Source of the DNA: Prorocentrum cordatum
Lineage: Eukaryota > Sar > Dinophyceae > Prorocentrales > Prorocentraceae
Direction of reading: 5' to 3'
Length of the DNA stretch: 64,000 nt
Assembly: GCA_963575745.1 (NCBI GenBank)
Contig: CAUYUJ010021693.1
Coordinates: 175,768-239,767, forward strand
The notes beneath the pieces are model-generated. The model had not been told where the DNA came from. It saw nothing but the letters and a program-made list of their open reading frames with translations, and did no database searches. Both the position numbers and the translations under genes were made by a program. Shown here piece by piece: positions 49,880 to 58,818 of the stretch (positions are counted from its first letter, which is position 1; each line of letters starts with the position of its first letter).

Positions 49880-51022
49880 CTACTTGGCCCCCGCGCCCGG
49901 CTGATCCTTCTTGCCAGCCTGGCGCTTGTCGTCTGCCGCTCTCTCCTCCCGCCACAGCCTCTGCTGCTTGAGGAGGAAGCCTTCGTCCTTCTGCCGCTCG
50001 GCGACCCACTTGGTGAAGTTCCTCGTGGTCACCTCCCCGCCCGTGCCGATCGGGTGGGACATCATAACCTCCAGCCCCTCGAAGTCGGGTGACTTCGGGT
50101 TCCTCCGAACCGCCGCCTCGATCTGAATCAACCTTCTGATGTGCATCTCGTTCGAGAGGCTGTTCGTGAGGTCGTACTGGTCCACCGACTGCGCCACGAA
50201 GAGCGCGCTGCTGAGATGCCGGTGCTCGCGGGCCAACCCTGACTTCGGCGACACGCCGCTCTTGGCCTCCCAGTCCAAGTTGTGGGTCACGAAATTGAAG
50301 CCCACCCGCAGCATGTTCACCATGAACTCCTCGGCGGCCTCGGGCCCCTCGAAGGGCTCGTAGGGCATCTTCGTCTTGCTCTGCTTCTTCGTCGCCTCGT
50401 CTGGGTGCAGGTACCGCAGCCCTCGGTGGTCCCGAACGTCCCCCAGCAGCCGGGGATCGCGACCTGGCCCGCACCGCTTGGCCGATAGCCAGGCCTCCAA
50501 CCTGTCGTCCACGACCTGCTCGATCAAGACACCCGTGTCGTCGATCGTCACCCAGCCCACCTTGTCGCCCAGCGTGCAGCCCTCCTGATCTCGAAGCGCA
50601 TCCAGTGGAACGACCTCCCCAAAGGCTCGGTGGGCTGGGTCCGCGACCCGCCACGTGGCGTTCTCCGCTGCAGCCGCTGGGCCAGCGGCCGGCCTGAAAC
50701 CCGCCAGGTCGAAGCCCGCCACCTCGGCCAGCTCGTACGCCTCGGCTCGGATCCGCGCCAGCTCCCCCTCGTCCAGCTCCTCGTCGAAGACGAACGACTC
50801 GCGGAGGTATGCCGGGTCGATCGGCTCTCCCCGCCGAAGAATCCGGATCCGATGCGACGAGAGATCGGCGACCTGTACGGCCAACGTCGGCGAGCACACG
50901 ATCCATCTTCCCTGACCCCCTGGGATCAAGAGGATCCGAGCGTGCCAGTTCAGCCCGTTCTCGTCCTCGAAGAAATCGATGAGCACCTGCTTCTCAGGGA
51001 TATCGAGAGCCCTATGCGCCAT
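49880..51022 (-). CDS. YR element gag-like protein, 380 aa
   Basis: Intact frame from an ATG at 51,022. N-terminal half has beta-rich segments (HARILLIPGGQGRWIVCS) and a KVGWVTIDDTGVLIEQVVDD strand; the C-terminal half is helical with many charged residues (AEEFMVNMLRVGFNFVTHN) and ends in a Lys/Gln basic tail (EERAADDKRQAGKKDQPG). No zinc knuckle. Its place ahead of pol marks it as the structural protein. A 17-nt perfect hairpin lies at 50,673-50,689. Confidence 0.75.
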   Translation of the reverse strand: MAHRALDIPEKQVLIDFFEDENGLNWHARILLIPGGQGRWIVCSPTLAVQVADLSSHRIRILRRGEPIDPAYLRESFVFDEELDEGELARIRAEAYELAEVAGFDLAGFRPAAGPAAAAENATWRVADPAHRAFGEVVPLDALRDQEGCTLGDKVGWVTIDDTGVLIEQVVDDRLEAWLSAKRCGPGRDPRLLGDVRDHRGLRYLHPDEATKKQSKTKMPYEPFEGPEAAEEFMVNMLRVGFNFVTHNLDWEAKSGVSPKSGLAREHRHLSSALFVAQSVDQYDLTNSLSNEMHIRRLIQIEAAVRRNPKSPDFEGLEVMMSHPIGTGGEVTTRNFTKWVAERQKDEGFLLKQQRLWREERAADDKRQAGKKDQPGAGAK

Positions 51023-51467
51023 TCCTCAACCGCAGGGTCGAGGGCGTCGTCGCAAAGGGCCTGTCCACCAGGGGCTCCGCCTCGGGCGCTGTCGGGGCCG
51101 ACCTGCCTCGGCGCACACTCAGCCTCCCGAGCAGGCAGCCTCCCCCGCCGCAGCCCGCCGCCAGGCCGCAGAGCAGCACGATCAGCAGCCACGGGAATGC
51201 GGGGCAGGCGTCCAAGCAGCTCTCGCAGGCCTCGCAGACCTGCGCCGCCGGGCACGCCGGCGATGTCCGTCCGCTGCGCGCAGCCGCAGCGAACTCGCCC
51301 ACTAGCTGGTAGCAGGCGTTGTTGTCCGGGCACGTGACCCCCGGACAGGCAGGGCAGTGCTGCTCCGGGCAGCTCAGCGAGACGTCGGGGCACCGCTGCC
51401 CGAGCCCCGAGAGATCGCGGGCCACGGCCCAGAAGAGATGGAGGGCGGCGGCGGGGTCCCCTCCCAT
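51012..51467 (-). CDS. YR element small Cys-rich membrane protein, 151 aa
   Basis: First ORF after A1 (ATG 29 nt inside). It carries about 20 cysteines: CPEQHCPACPGVTCPDNNAC and CPAAQVCEACESCLDACP, followed by a hydrophobic segment PWLLIVLLCGLAAGCGGGGC, long enough to span a membrane, and an Arg-rich tail. Its last codons overlap the gag-like ATG by 11 nt. A Cys-rich head, single membrane segment and basic tail suggest a type I membrane or envelope-like topology, but no known family is recognised. Confidence 0.6.
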   Translation of the reverse strand: MGGDPAAALHLFWAVARDLSGLGQRCPDVSLSCPEQHCPACPGVTCPDNNACYQLVGEFAAAARSGRTSPACPAAQVCEACESCLDACPAFPWLLIVLLCGLAAGCGGGGCLLGRLSVRRGRSAPTAPEAEPLVDRPFATTPSTLRLRNGA

Positions 51468-51495
51468 TCAGCTGTCGCCGACAGGGGACCCCAAA

Positions 51496-51648
51496 TCACT
51501 GTGAGCCAAAACGATTATGGAGGAGGCCAGGGGAGGAGAGGGAACGCATCCAGACATTCACAACCTCCCCTCAGGCGGTGGAGACACGAGGCGTCACCAC
51601 GGGTCAGAAACTGTACTCCGAATCTACAATCGTGCAACTGATGAATAG
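51496..51648 (-). repeat. Split repeat A1 (element 5' end)
   Basis: 153 bp identical to A2. Its inner end is TTTTGGCTCACAGTGA on the element strand. Confidence 0.97.
51502..51520 (-). other. Spliced-leader-like word at the inner end of the A repeat
   Basis: CCATAATCGTTTTGGCTCA on minus matches 15 of 19 bases of the dinoflagellate leader; all four differences are transitions and the last ten bases are identical. It lies a few bases from the repeat boundary and is also in A2 (44,782-44,800). Confidence 0.35.
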
Positions 51649-51769
51649 CCCCCTGGGCGCAGGTGGTCTAGAGTGTCTCCTCCACCCCTCCCTCTTCCCC
51701 TTCGGGGAAGGGTTTACCCCCCCACCCCCCTACCCCCTCCCCATGGACCTGGACGGGGCGTTTCGCGAG

Positions 51770-52440
51770 CGGTCGGGGCGTCCAAGATGGCCAAAGATGG
51801 CTCCAAGAGCGCCTCGGAGAGCCAAAGATGAGCTCCAAGATGGCTCAAGGTAGCCTAAGGTGCCTTAAGATAGCCCCGAAGATGTTCCAAGAGGCCGCAA
51901 TACCGCCCCAAGACGGCTCCAAGAGGCCAAAGAGCTCCCCAAGAAGGCCTCCAAGAGGCAAAAAAGGTTCAAACAGCCCAGGAAAACCAATGGTTTGTGC
52001 TGTCTCGCTGTTTCGCTCCCGATGGCCATTCGAGGCCTCAAGATGGCTCCAAGATGGCCCAAGAGAGCCCCAATAGGGCCCCAAGAGGGCCCCAAGACGG
52101 CCCCGAGAGCGCTCCAAGAGCGCCTCAAGCTCGCGGGGGATCTGGCCGTAAACTTACAGCAAAATTGACAAGGACACAAGAGCGGCTCGTTCTCTTTAAG
52201 TCAGTCCGTAACCGACACACTCGCACTATCTGTAACTCTGTAACTCCTCCAAGATGGCCCCACAAGGCGTCCAGGAGGCACCAGGAGGTCCCAAAAAGCC
52301 TCCCAAGAGCTCTTGAAGAGGTCCCCAAGTGGCGCCCGGACGGCGCCAAGAGGCCTCCAACAGGCTTCCAAGAGGCTTCTAAGAGACCCCTAAGAATCCT
52401 TAAGAGGATCTCCGAAAGGAATCTAAGAAGCTTCTGCCTC
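51770..52440. repeat. CCAAGATGGCC-type minisatellite
   Basis: Units of about 10-14 bp such as CCAAGAGGGCC and CCAAGATGGCT, forward orientation. Same family as at 38.8, 42.2 and 62.5 kb. The translated Gly/Pro-rich ORFs are artefacts. Confidence 0.9.
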
Positions 52441-52580
52441 TTCGGTTCGCCGTCCGCCTCTTCCTCATCCACCTCTTCCTCCTCCTCCCTCCTCCCCCTC
52501 CCCTCCTCCTCCCCTCCTCCTCCTTTTCCTCCTTCTCCTCCTTATCCTCATTCTCCTCCTTCTCCTCTGGCTTCTCCACT
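52441..52580. repeat. CCT-rich tract after the minisatellite
   Basis: Pyrimidine triplets; the minisatellite-CCT pairing repeats the arrangement at arms alpha and beta. Confidence 0.85.
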
Positions 52581-52627
52581 TTCCGATTGATCGGCTTGCG
52601 CATACGCCAACGTCGCAATTCTGAGGC

Positions 52628-52990
52628 CTACAGAAGCGTTTGGATACAGTGATGGTGCGTTCTGGTTGCTGCCGGATTCACTGGGAGAGTACGGGAACGG
52701 CCAATGCGACCGAGCTTATCCATTGTAAAGATGAATAAATCAATATTTGAAAAACTGGAACCGTCCCAAGCGAAGCACGTATGCGCAACATCCATCTGGA
52801 AAAACAAGTTGGTAAATGCGCCCTTCCTAGAAACAAAACGATCCACCAAATTGGAACCGCGATCATGACGTGTACCGGCGGCATCCGGCCCCAGACCGAA
52901 AATCTCTGCCTCCACTTCGGCGCCGCCGACTTCTGCATTGGCGTCGATACCTAAAGCTAGAATTTCGCGATCACGAAGTTCACCCATAGT
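52628..52990 (-). pseudogene. LINE-type AP endonuclease (EEP) fragment
   Basis: ALGIDANAEVG (the GD-NA box), FGLGPDAAG followed by RGSNLVDRFV (N-G-L-F box), GAFTNLFFQ, TCFAWDG and SNIDLFI (the S-ID box) are in the order of the endonuclease domain of APE-type non-LTR retrotransposons. Only about 110 residues remain; no LINE RT is near. A GAT microsatellite replaces the upstream part. Confidence 0.7.
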
Positions 52991-53038
52991 CCCATCAAGG
53001 ATACAACTAATTATGGGTGAACATCGTGATCGCGAAAT
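52962..53038. repeat. 27-bp inverted repeat at the endonuclease fragment boundary
   Basis: Arms 52,962-52,988 and 53,012-53,038 pair except for one base, around a 23-nt loop. The left arm is coding (MGELRDREI); the right arm is its inverted copy followed by the GAT repeat. Confidence 0.92.
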
Positions 53039-53166
53039 CGTGATGATGACGATAATGATGATGATGGTGGTGGAGATGATAATAAAGATGATAATGATGG
53101 TCATAATAATGGTGATGATGATGGTGGTGATGATGCTGATGCTGATGCTGATGCTGATGCTGATGC

Positions 53167-53225
<59 letters not shown>

Positions 53226-53245
53226 CTGATGAGTGCGTGTGTGTG
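53039..53245. repeat. (GAT)n and (TGATGC)n microsatellite
   Basis: GATGAT triplets with GCTGAT hexamers at about 53,128-53,170 and a pure GAT stretch to 53,228. Confidence 0.97.
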
Positions 53246-53499
53246 CATGGGTGCGTGGTTGTGGAGGAGGGGGTGGAAGAGGATAATATTCTGCGGGAGG
53301 TACGCAGAGAAAACAATCATCCCACCTTGGATGTGGGGAATGATCTCTAAGCCCGATCGAAGGGCCACCGAACCGAACCTGGCTGGATCAGGCCGGATTG
53401 AGATCAGGACTGATCCGGATTAGGCGGGATCAAACGGGACTGGCGCACGGCGGTACCCGCCCGCCGAAGGGCCGCTCGAGGCCGCCGCCGCCGTCGCCA
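53246..53499. other. No gene recognised
   Basis: Unique-looking sequence between two microsatellites; GATC-rich around 53,380-53,430. Confidence 0.5.
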
Positions 53500-53846
53500 T
53501 CGTCGTCCTCGTAATCGCCGCCGTCGTTAAGCTCGTCGTCTTCGTCGTCGTTGTCGCCGTCGTCGGTGGGTCGTCGTCGTCGTCGTCGATGTCGTCGTCG
53601 TCGTCGCCGCCGTCGTCCTCTGTGGGTCGTCGTCGTCGTCGCCGCCGCCGTCGGTGGAGGGTTGGGCGTCGTCGTCGTCGTCGGCGGGTCGTCGGCGGGT
53701 CGTCGTCGTCGTCGGCGCCGTCGTCGTCGTCGCCGCTGCCGCCGCCATCGTCGGTGGGTCGTCGTCGTCGTCGTAGTCGTCGTCTTCCTTTGCGTCGTCG
53801 TCGTCGTCCGAGTCGTCGTCGCCATCGTCGGTGGAGGATTGGGCGG

Positions 53847-53902
<56 letters not shown>

Positions 53903-53905
53903 GCT
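53500..53905. repeat. (GTC)n GC-rich trinucleotide repeat
   Basis: GTCGTC and GCCGTC triplets; Arg/Asp/Thr homopolymer ORFs on both strands are artefacts. Confidence 0.97.
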
Positions 53906-54138
53906 CCTGCGCCTCGGCGTCCCCCATGAAGTCGGGCAGGTACACGTCGAACCCGCCCTCCTGCGGGGACATCGAGGATCGAACCGGCAGGTCGGGCGCT
54001 GCCCAGGGACCCTGGCGTCGTGAACAAAAACACGACGGGAGACTTCTGCCCCTATTCGGCCCTTGTTTGAAAAGGGTTCCTCATTGAGGGGCTCCCCTAA
54101 TATCCCATCGTCGTCAAAACGATCACGGCGGAGGATGT

Positions 54139-54330
54139 TTAACACCTTGCTCGGCCTCATGGGGCCCTCAGCGGGCCCAGGGACCGTCAAGAAACGGCTC
54201 GAGATGAACAGCAGGTCCTGGGGACTGGATCGAGACGTCTTCGTCCAGAATGTGAACCATCACGACGTCGGAGGTCATGGGAACGCAAGTCCGAACCGGC
54301 AACGGAATGCAAGCATATTGGAACATGTCG
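54139..54330 (+). repeat. Second copy of the dispersed fragment at 904-1,140
   Basis: Plus-strand counterpart of the 904-1,140 minus segment; conserved blocks are GGGCCCTCA, TCCTGGGGA and GGTCATGGGAACGCAAG. Both copies appear in contexts without other genes. Confidence 0.5.
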
Positions 54331-54738
54331 CTGCCCGAACCGCCAAGCCTCCGCCTCCGAGGCCCGAGGCCAGTGTACTTTGGACTGTAACAGAGTCCAC
54401 CACCAAACCACCAGACGCATTGGAGCATACTGGAGCATGTCGGTGTCCGAACGCATGGCCAGAAAGCCCCCGCCACCAAGCCTACACCAGACGCTTTCTG
54501 AGCGCGCAGGCGCGCGAGCCGCTTCACACAGTACAAGCGCATGCTGGGGTGATGCCGAAGGTCAGGGAGTTTCCCAGGGCGCCCCTGGCCCAGAGTGTAC
54601 TCAGGAGTCCCAAGGGGGCCCCCGCAGTTTCCAAAGCACCCCGCCTCGGGGGGCCCCACGTGGAGCGAACAGCTGGGGACCCCTCGGGACAGGGACGCAT
54701 GTGGCACCCGCCCGAGCAGGGGCCTGCAATTTGAAAGG

Positions 54739-54960
54739 GGTTGGGAGGCCCAACCAACAGCTTCGCCATAGGCGAAGCCCAGCTCCCGCACTGGTTTACC
54801 GTAGTAACTAGAGTCCCAGTAGTAGGGGGCGAGCCACCACAAGCAGTTTCGAGTATCAATTGAAAATAATGCACCTCGCGCTGAGGTGTAGTCAGATCTT
54901 GGCGGCCGCCACTTTAAGCCAAGAAGCCGCGGATGCACGCTCGCTCCCACTCACATGCAA
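54739..54960. repeat. Double-hairpin repeat, copy 1
   Basis: Hairpin one GGTTGGG-AGG-CCCAACC (54,739-54,755), spacer AACA, hairpin two GCTTCGCC-ATA-GGCGAAGC (54,760-54,778), then about 180 bp ending in GTAGTCAGATCTTGGCGGCC. Copy 2 is at 62,261. Function unknown; it could be the end of a non-autonomous element. Confidence 0.85.
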
Positions 54961-55135
54961 CACCCAGTTCACTTTAGAATCGGGAGGGGGGAGACGAAGC
55001 GTGAACCCGCCGCCCCTACACAGCAGGTGCAGTAGCGACTATTAACAAAAGGACAGCAAAAGGGCGGGGCCGTAAGGAAGGTGGACCCGCACGCAAGTTG
55101 CCTTGCCTGCACTATACTGTGCATACGATTACTCC

Positions 55136-55760
55136 TCAGGCGGCTAGAGAACGGGATGTCTGGCAAGCCCGATAGGGAGTATGACGCGTTAAGTCATGTT
55201 TGAAGGATTGTGTACCTCCCGTGACGTGTATGAGCATGTATATGTCGATGTTCCCCTTGGTGTAACCGTCTGCGGGCATATCGCGGGTGTCACACCACTG
55301 AATACTGTGCACGATTCCTCGCCCCATCATCTGTCGTATCCAGCTGATGTGTCCTACAAAAGGTTGCACTCAGTCGGCTTCGTTACGTCTTTGCTTGACA
55401 AGGACTTAAAAACAGACTCAGCATCTATGGTCAAAGTGACCTTGATGCTCAGGTCACCCAACTCAAGTATGTCATCCATCTGAATGGGCGTTAGCGGCCC
55501 TGCGTGGAGCTCGCGCAGAGTCACGGTCGCGGGATAACAGTCCTCCATGTTGCGGGTGCTGCTAGCGTCTCTGCTGAATAGCTCGAGCGAACCTGCAAGC
55601 GGCGAGACTTGCATTACGCATCGATCAAGTGAACGACGGGCTTACCCGATGGCGTGCTTCCACGCCGTAGCAGGTTTGCCCCGAGAATGCCGTAACCTTT
55701 GAATTCGCCATCGGCATCTCCACTCAGGCGTCGGTAACCTGAGTCGCTGTGCAGGTCAAC
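55136..55760 (-). pseudogene. Copia B RNase H region
   Basis: Frames at 55,614-55,760, 55,354-55,614 and 55,136-55,369 give HSDSGYRRLSGDADG, TLRELHAGPLTPIQMDDILE, LTIDAESVFKSLSSKDV and, at the end, WCDTRDMPADGYTKGNID, the ADG-TKG box. It is split in three frames. Confidence 0.82.
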
Positions 55761-56387
55761 CTCGCCCGTGGGGGTCACCGCCTGGTTGGCGATCTTCTTA
55801 GGGCAGGCCTGCAGTTTCCTGGAAATCGCGTTCAGTCGTCGCACTTGTATGTTGGTCGGTTCTCGGACGCGTTGTAGAGAGACAACATTCACCATCGACC
55901 ACAACTGGGTGATTAATGCGTACGCCAATGCGCTTCTATGGCTGACAAACATGTATGCAACCATCTTGGATGCTTGGGCGTCAGCGTCGGCGCCTGTAAG
56001 TTCACGATGTTGTATACGACGGAGCTGTTTGATGTATTCGTCTTGGTCAACAGTAGCACTGCCGTCCTCATTCTTGGTATATCTCACAGCACAAGTGGTG
56101 CATGTGTGCTTGTTGAGTGCACACTCACCAAAGGTGTCTTCTAGGCACTTGACGCGCCTGTCAATGGTGTCCCCTGTGCTGGCCATATTGATGTCATCAA
56201 CATGTTTGGCCGCGGGCTGGTTGCTGCTCGTCTCGACCTTGGCGCCGGCGCCTGGCTTACGGCGCTGCGCGCAGCGCTTCGACTCGTCGTAGTGTTCGAA
56301 TCCTGGGAGAGCGCGAAGCACCGTAGCCGATCCAGGTGGCAGAGCAAAGCACACCACGCGTTCCTTTTTCACCAGTTGCCTCAGCAA
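55614..56387 (-). pseudogene. Copia B reverse transcriptase, C-terminal half
   Basis: RERVVCFALPPG-like start (KERVVCFALPPGSATVL), catalytic KHVDDINMAS, the KNEDGSATVDQDEYIKQLRR segment and thumb helices through REPTNIQVRRLNAISRK. The incoming frame changes at a five-A run near 56,375. Confidence 0.88.
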
Positions 56388-56982
56388 GTTCCTGGTAGGT
56401 CAACCCTTTCAGGAAGGCCATGTTGATGTCGAGGGGAGCAATGGCCCATTGCTTCTTGCACGCTGCCGCGCTGACAAATAGTCTCTGGCTTGACCGCCGC
56501 GTCGTTCCTGAAAAGGCGTCCACATCGCAAGTTTCAAGGCCCATGAAGCCTCGAAACACCAGGCGTAATCTGACGGCGCGCTCCATTTCGTCCTTCTCGT
56601 TTCCACAAACTTCCATGCGCGCGCATACCTCGAAGTCATGATGTTCGACGCTTTTATTTATATATATATATACATCTATATATATGTATGTATATGTATC
56701 TCTTGCAGTTTGAAACACTTGCTGTCAAACCGTGTCTAAGGCGCCCGATACTTTCTCGGGATTCGCCTGGGCGTCAGCCCTCGCGAGGAAGTCGCATTCC
56801 TTGACGACCGCAGCTCGCTTAGCAGCGGCGGCAACATGCACTCGCATGGTGGCCACTAAAATCCTGCTCTGTTGTTCGGGCAGGACTGCCTTTGACGTTC
56901 CTGCCGCGAAGCAATGTTCTACACATTGTCCATGTTCGTCTGAGTCCAGCCCGCAATTGCAATCTTCGACCGTGGAACACAA
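56257..56982 (-). pseudogene. Copia B reverse transcriptase, N-terminal half, interrupted by a TA repeat
   Basis: AAVVKECDFLARADAQANPE and KVSGALDTV (56,740-56,800) lead into a (TA)n tract at about 56,655-56,705 that seems to replace some 35 residues; then MTSRYARAWKFV in one frame and RLRLVFRGFMG, APLDINMAFLKGLTYQELAE in another. The LDINMAFLKG segment is RT motif A. Confidence 0.82.
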
Positions 56983-57089
56983 AGGGACATGCTACGCCCC
57001 CTCGACGTCGGAGTCGCGTGGGTGCCCCCACTTAGGCAGGTGCACCCGCTGTTCTTCAGCTACAGTAATCAGCACACTGTTGTCTGGAA

Positions 57090-57953
57090 TCATGTGTGGG
57101 CACTGTGAAACGATCCCCCCAGTGGAGTTACCTCCAGTAGTTCCTTTTCATCTCGTAGTTCTGTATACCCCACTCCCATAATGCGCGCCTCGAGGTCAGC
57201 CTCCAATTCCTCGTGCATCGCGGGAAGCCGTCTATCATCCTGTGGTGGTTCGGCATCTGAGGCTTCTCTTGTGGCTCCGTCCGGCGTCGGTGCATCCGCC
57301 AGTTCCTCAAACTTTGTCATGGCCTGGTCAAAGCCCGCTTGAGGTTGAGTGGACTTCAGGCACGGGATGATCCTTGAATGTGCTGATCCAATTATACCGT
57401 GAATGTTAAGAGCGGTGCCTTCTGCTTCATAATAATGTAATCATGGATTCACATCGCCGTGATAATGGACAAATGTGCAACTGCCAGCGTAAGCCGCCAA
57501 AGGTAACTGGTAGATACTCTTGGCTAACCTGACCGACACTACGTTCTCAATGCGTAAGAAATTTCGAATGGGGCATTGTAAAGCCAGATGTACCTTAGGA
57601 GATTGCCGGCTTGCACTTGGCATCTGAAGCATCCCCTTCTTGGTCGGGACATAGCCAAATGTCGTAGCAGGTCTCCCCGCAGGCAAACTGGCCACGGCCG
57701 TCAACACTGTCCGTAGTGCAATGTTGTCGGAGCCAGTCTCTCTGGCTATCAAAGCTTCAATATAGAGTGAATGTCGCGCATCGCCGTATTGTACCTGCAC
57801 GTCGCGGCTTCCCACTCGAATGATGATTTGATCCAGGATAGGCAAGACAAGGAGCATTGCCGGTTGCTGTCCAAACAAGGCGCCGCATCTCACTATAGAG
57901 GGCGAGCGCGTTGGCGGCAAGCAAGGCTTCATGCAGTAGTCGTGTGAACACAA
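57090..57953 (-). pseudogene. Copia B integrase-to-RT linker
   Basis: Frame 57,441-57,953 holds VQVQYGDARHSLYIEALIAR, LRTVLTAVASLPAGRPATT and IRNFLRIENVVSVRLAKSIY; 57,090-57,320 continues with TKFEELADAPTPDG. A stop and a frame change separate them. Conserved position between integrase and RT; exact role unknown. Confidence 0.6.
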
Positions 57954-58818
57954 GAGGTATGTCTAACCTGTTGAGTTCAGCTTCCATGACATAAAGTATA
58001 TGGCGCAGTCTGCCATTCCTGGCTTCGATCGTAACAGCGTGTTGTCCACGCGCACGTACCCTTAGTTCAGTGCCCGCTGCCCTAAGGACTGCGTTCGCAG
58101 TGTCGTTGTTGAAGGCACCCTCTCCATCGGAGTAGAGTACCTTTGCAGGTCCAGACTGCATCCAGCACTGATGGTACGCATCCAGCATACTGGTCATCGT
58201 CCTGTCTGGTATCTCCATACCAGTAACAAAGCGGATACAAAGATCATTGATATGACATGTATTCTGTTCTTGTTTGCAGAACATAAGGTCACATTCAACT
58301 TCTTCGTTGAACTTGCCACGCAGTGCAGTAGATGGCAAAACCGCATGCCCAAGCTTGTCCAAAGCCCTGCACTCCCGACAAGTGTCGCAGACACCTTTAA
58401 TCATGCTGAGTCTGGCGCTGTCCAGACCTATCTTGGTTAAGATGAGTCTCATCGCAGGCTCTTTCGCATGGAAACAACGCAAGTGTAGCTTCCGCAGCTC
58501 GCGTGTTACCACGCTTGGGTCAAGGCTTCGTAAGTTTTGTAGACTGATTTGCACGTCGAACCTTGACCAGTTTGGAAGTCGTGGTCGCGCAGCAGGGTTG
58601 CCCGCAGGTGGCAGTGAAGGTGGATATCCTCCTTGCTGTCGGCCACGTCCGACTCTGACCTGTGGAAGTCGGATGTGGCCATCCGAACTCCCAGCTCCAC
58701 TCGAGGCAGGTTGCCCTGCAGCAGGTTCAGCAACATGTCTGTCAACTGTAATGTCGTGGCTGCTGGCGCCCGCTGTGGGTCCGGCTCTAGAGCTGGGTCT
58801 TGGTGCTCGTAGCCGCAC
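57757..58818 (-). CDS. Copia B integrase, 353 aa frame
   Basis: Zinc-binding pattern LHLRCFHAKEPAM through GVCDTCREC, then VECDLMFCKQ (first Asp), VLYSDGEGAFNND (second Asp) and VTIEARNGRLR (Glu): a full D-D-E set. It is the best preserved part of copia B. The N-terminal 90 residues are a Pro/Ala linker with hairpins near 58,600 and at 58,706-58,719. The last 35 codons are out-of-frame. Confidence 0.9.
   Translation of the reverse strand: MRLRAPRPSSRAGPTAGASSHDITVDRHVAEPAAGQPASSGAGSSDGHIRLPQVRVGRGRQQGGYPPSLPPAGNPAARPRLPNWSRFDVQISLQNLRSLDPSVVTRELRKLHLRCFHAKEPAMRLILTKIGLDSARLSMIKGVCDTCRECRALDKLGHAVLPSTALRGKFNEEVECDLMFCKQEQNTCHINDLCIRFVTGMEIPDRTMTSMLDAYHQCWMQSGPAKVLYSDGEGAFNNDTANAVLRAAGTELRVRARGQHAVTIEARNGRLRHILYVMEAELNRLDIPLVFTRLLHEALLAANALALYSEMRRLVWTATGNAPCLAYPGSNHHSSGKPRRAGTIRRCATFTLY

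Larger units (their letters stand above)
44471..51648 (-). mobile_element. YR (PAT/Ngaro-organised) retrotransposon with split direct repeats, 7,178 bp
   Basis: In element orientation: A1 (51,648-51,496), ORFs, B1 (45,187-44,925), A2 (44,928-44,776), B2 (44,733-44,471). A copies are identical over 153 bp; B copies differ at five of 263 bp. B1 and A2 overlap by four bases (CTAT), as expected of the circle junction used by the recombinase. Forty-two bases separate A2 from B2. Coding capacity: Cys-rich membrane ORF, gag-like, RT, RNase H, methyltransferase-like, tyrosine recombinase. No target duplication is expected. High repeat identity implies recent insertion. Confidence 0.93.

Noticed and set aside
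46400-50906. Upstream two thirds of the 1,878-aa frame ending in the recombinase
   Set aside because: Over most of this range the RT or gag frames carry the conserved motifs and this frame is Ser/Arg/Pro-rich nonsense, except a short pol-N stretch near 49.7-49.9 kb.
53420-54190. Arg/Thr/Asp homopolymer frames on minus
   Set aside because: Translation of the GTC microsatellite.
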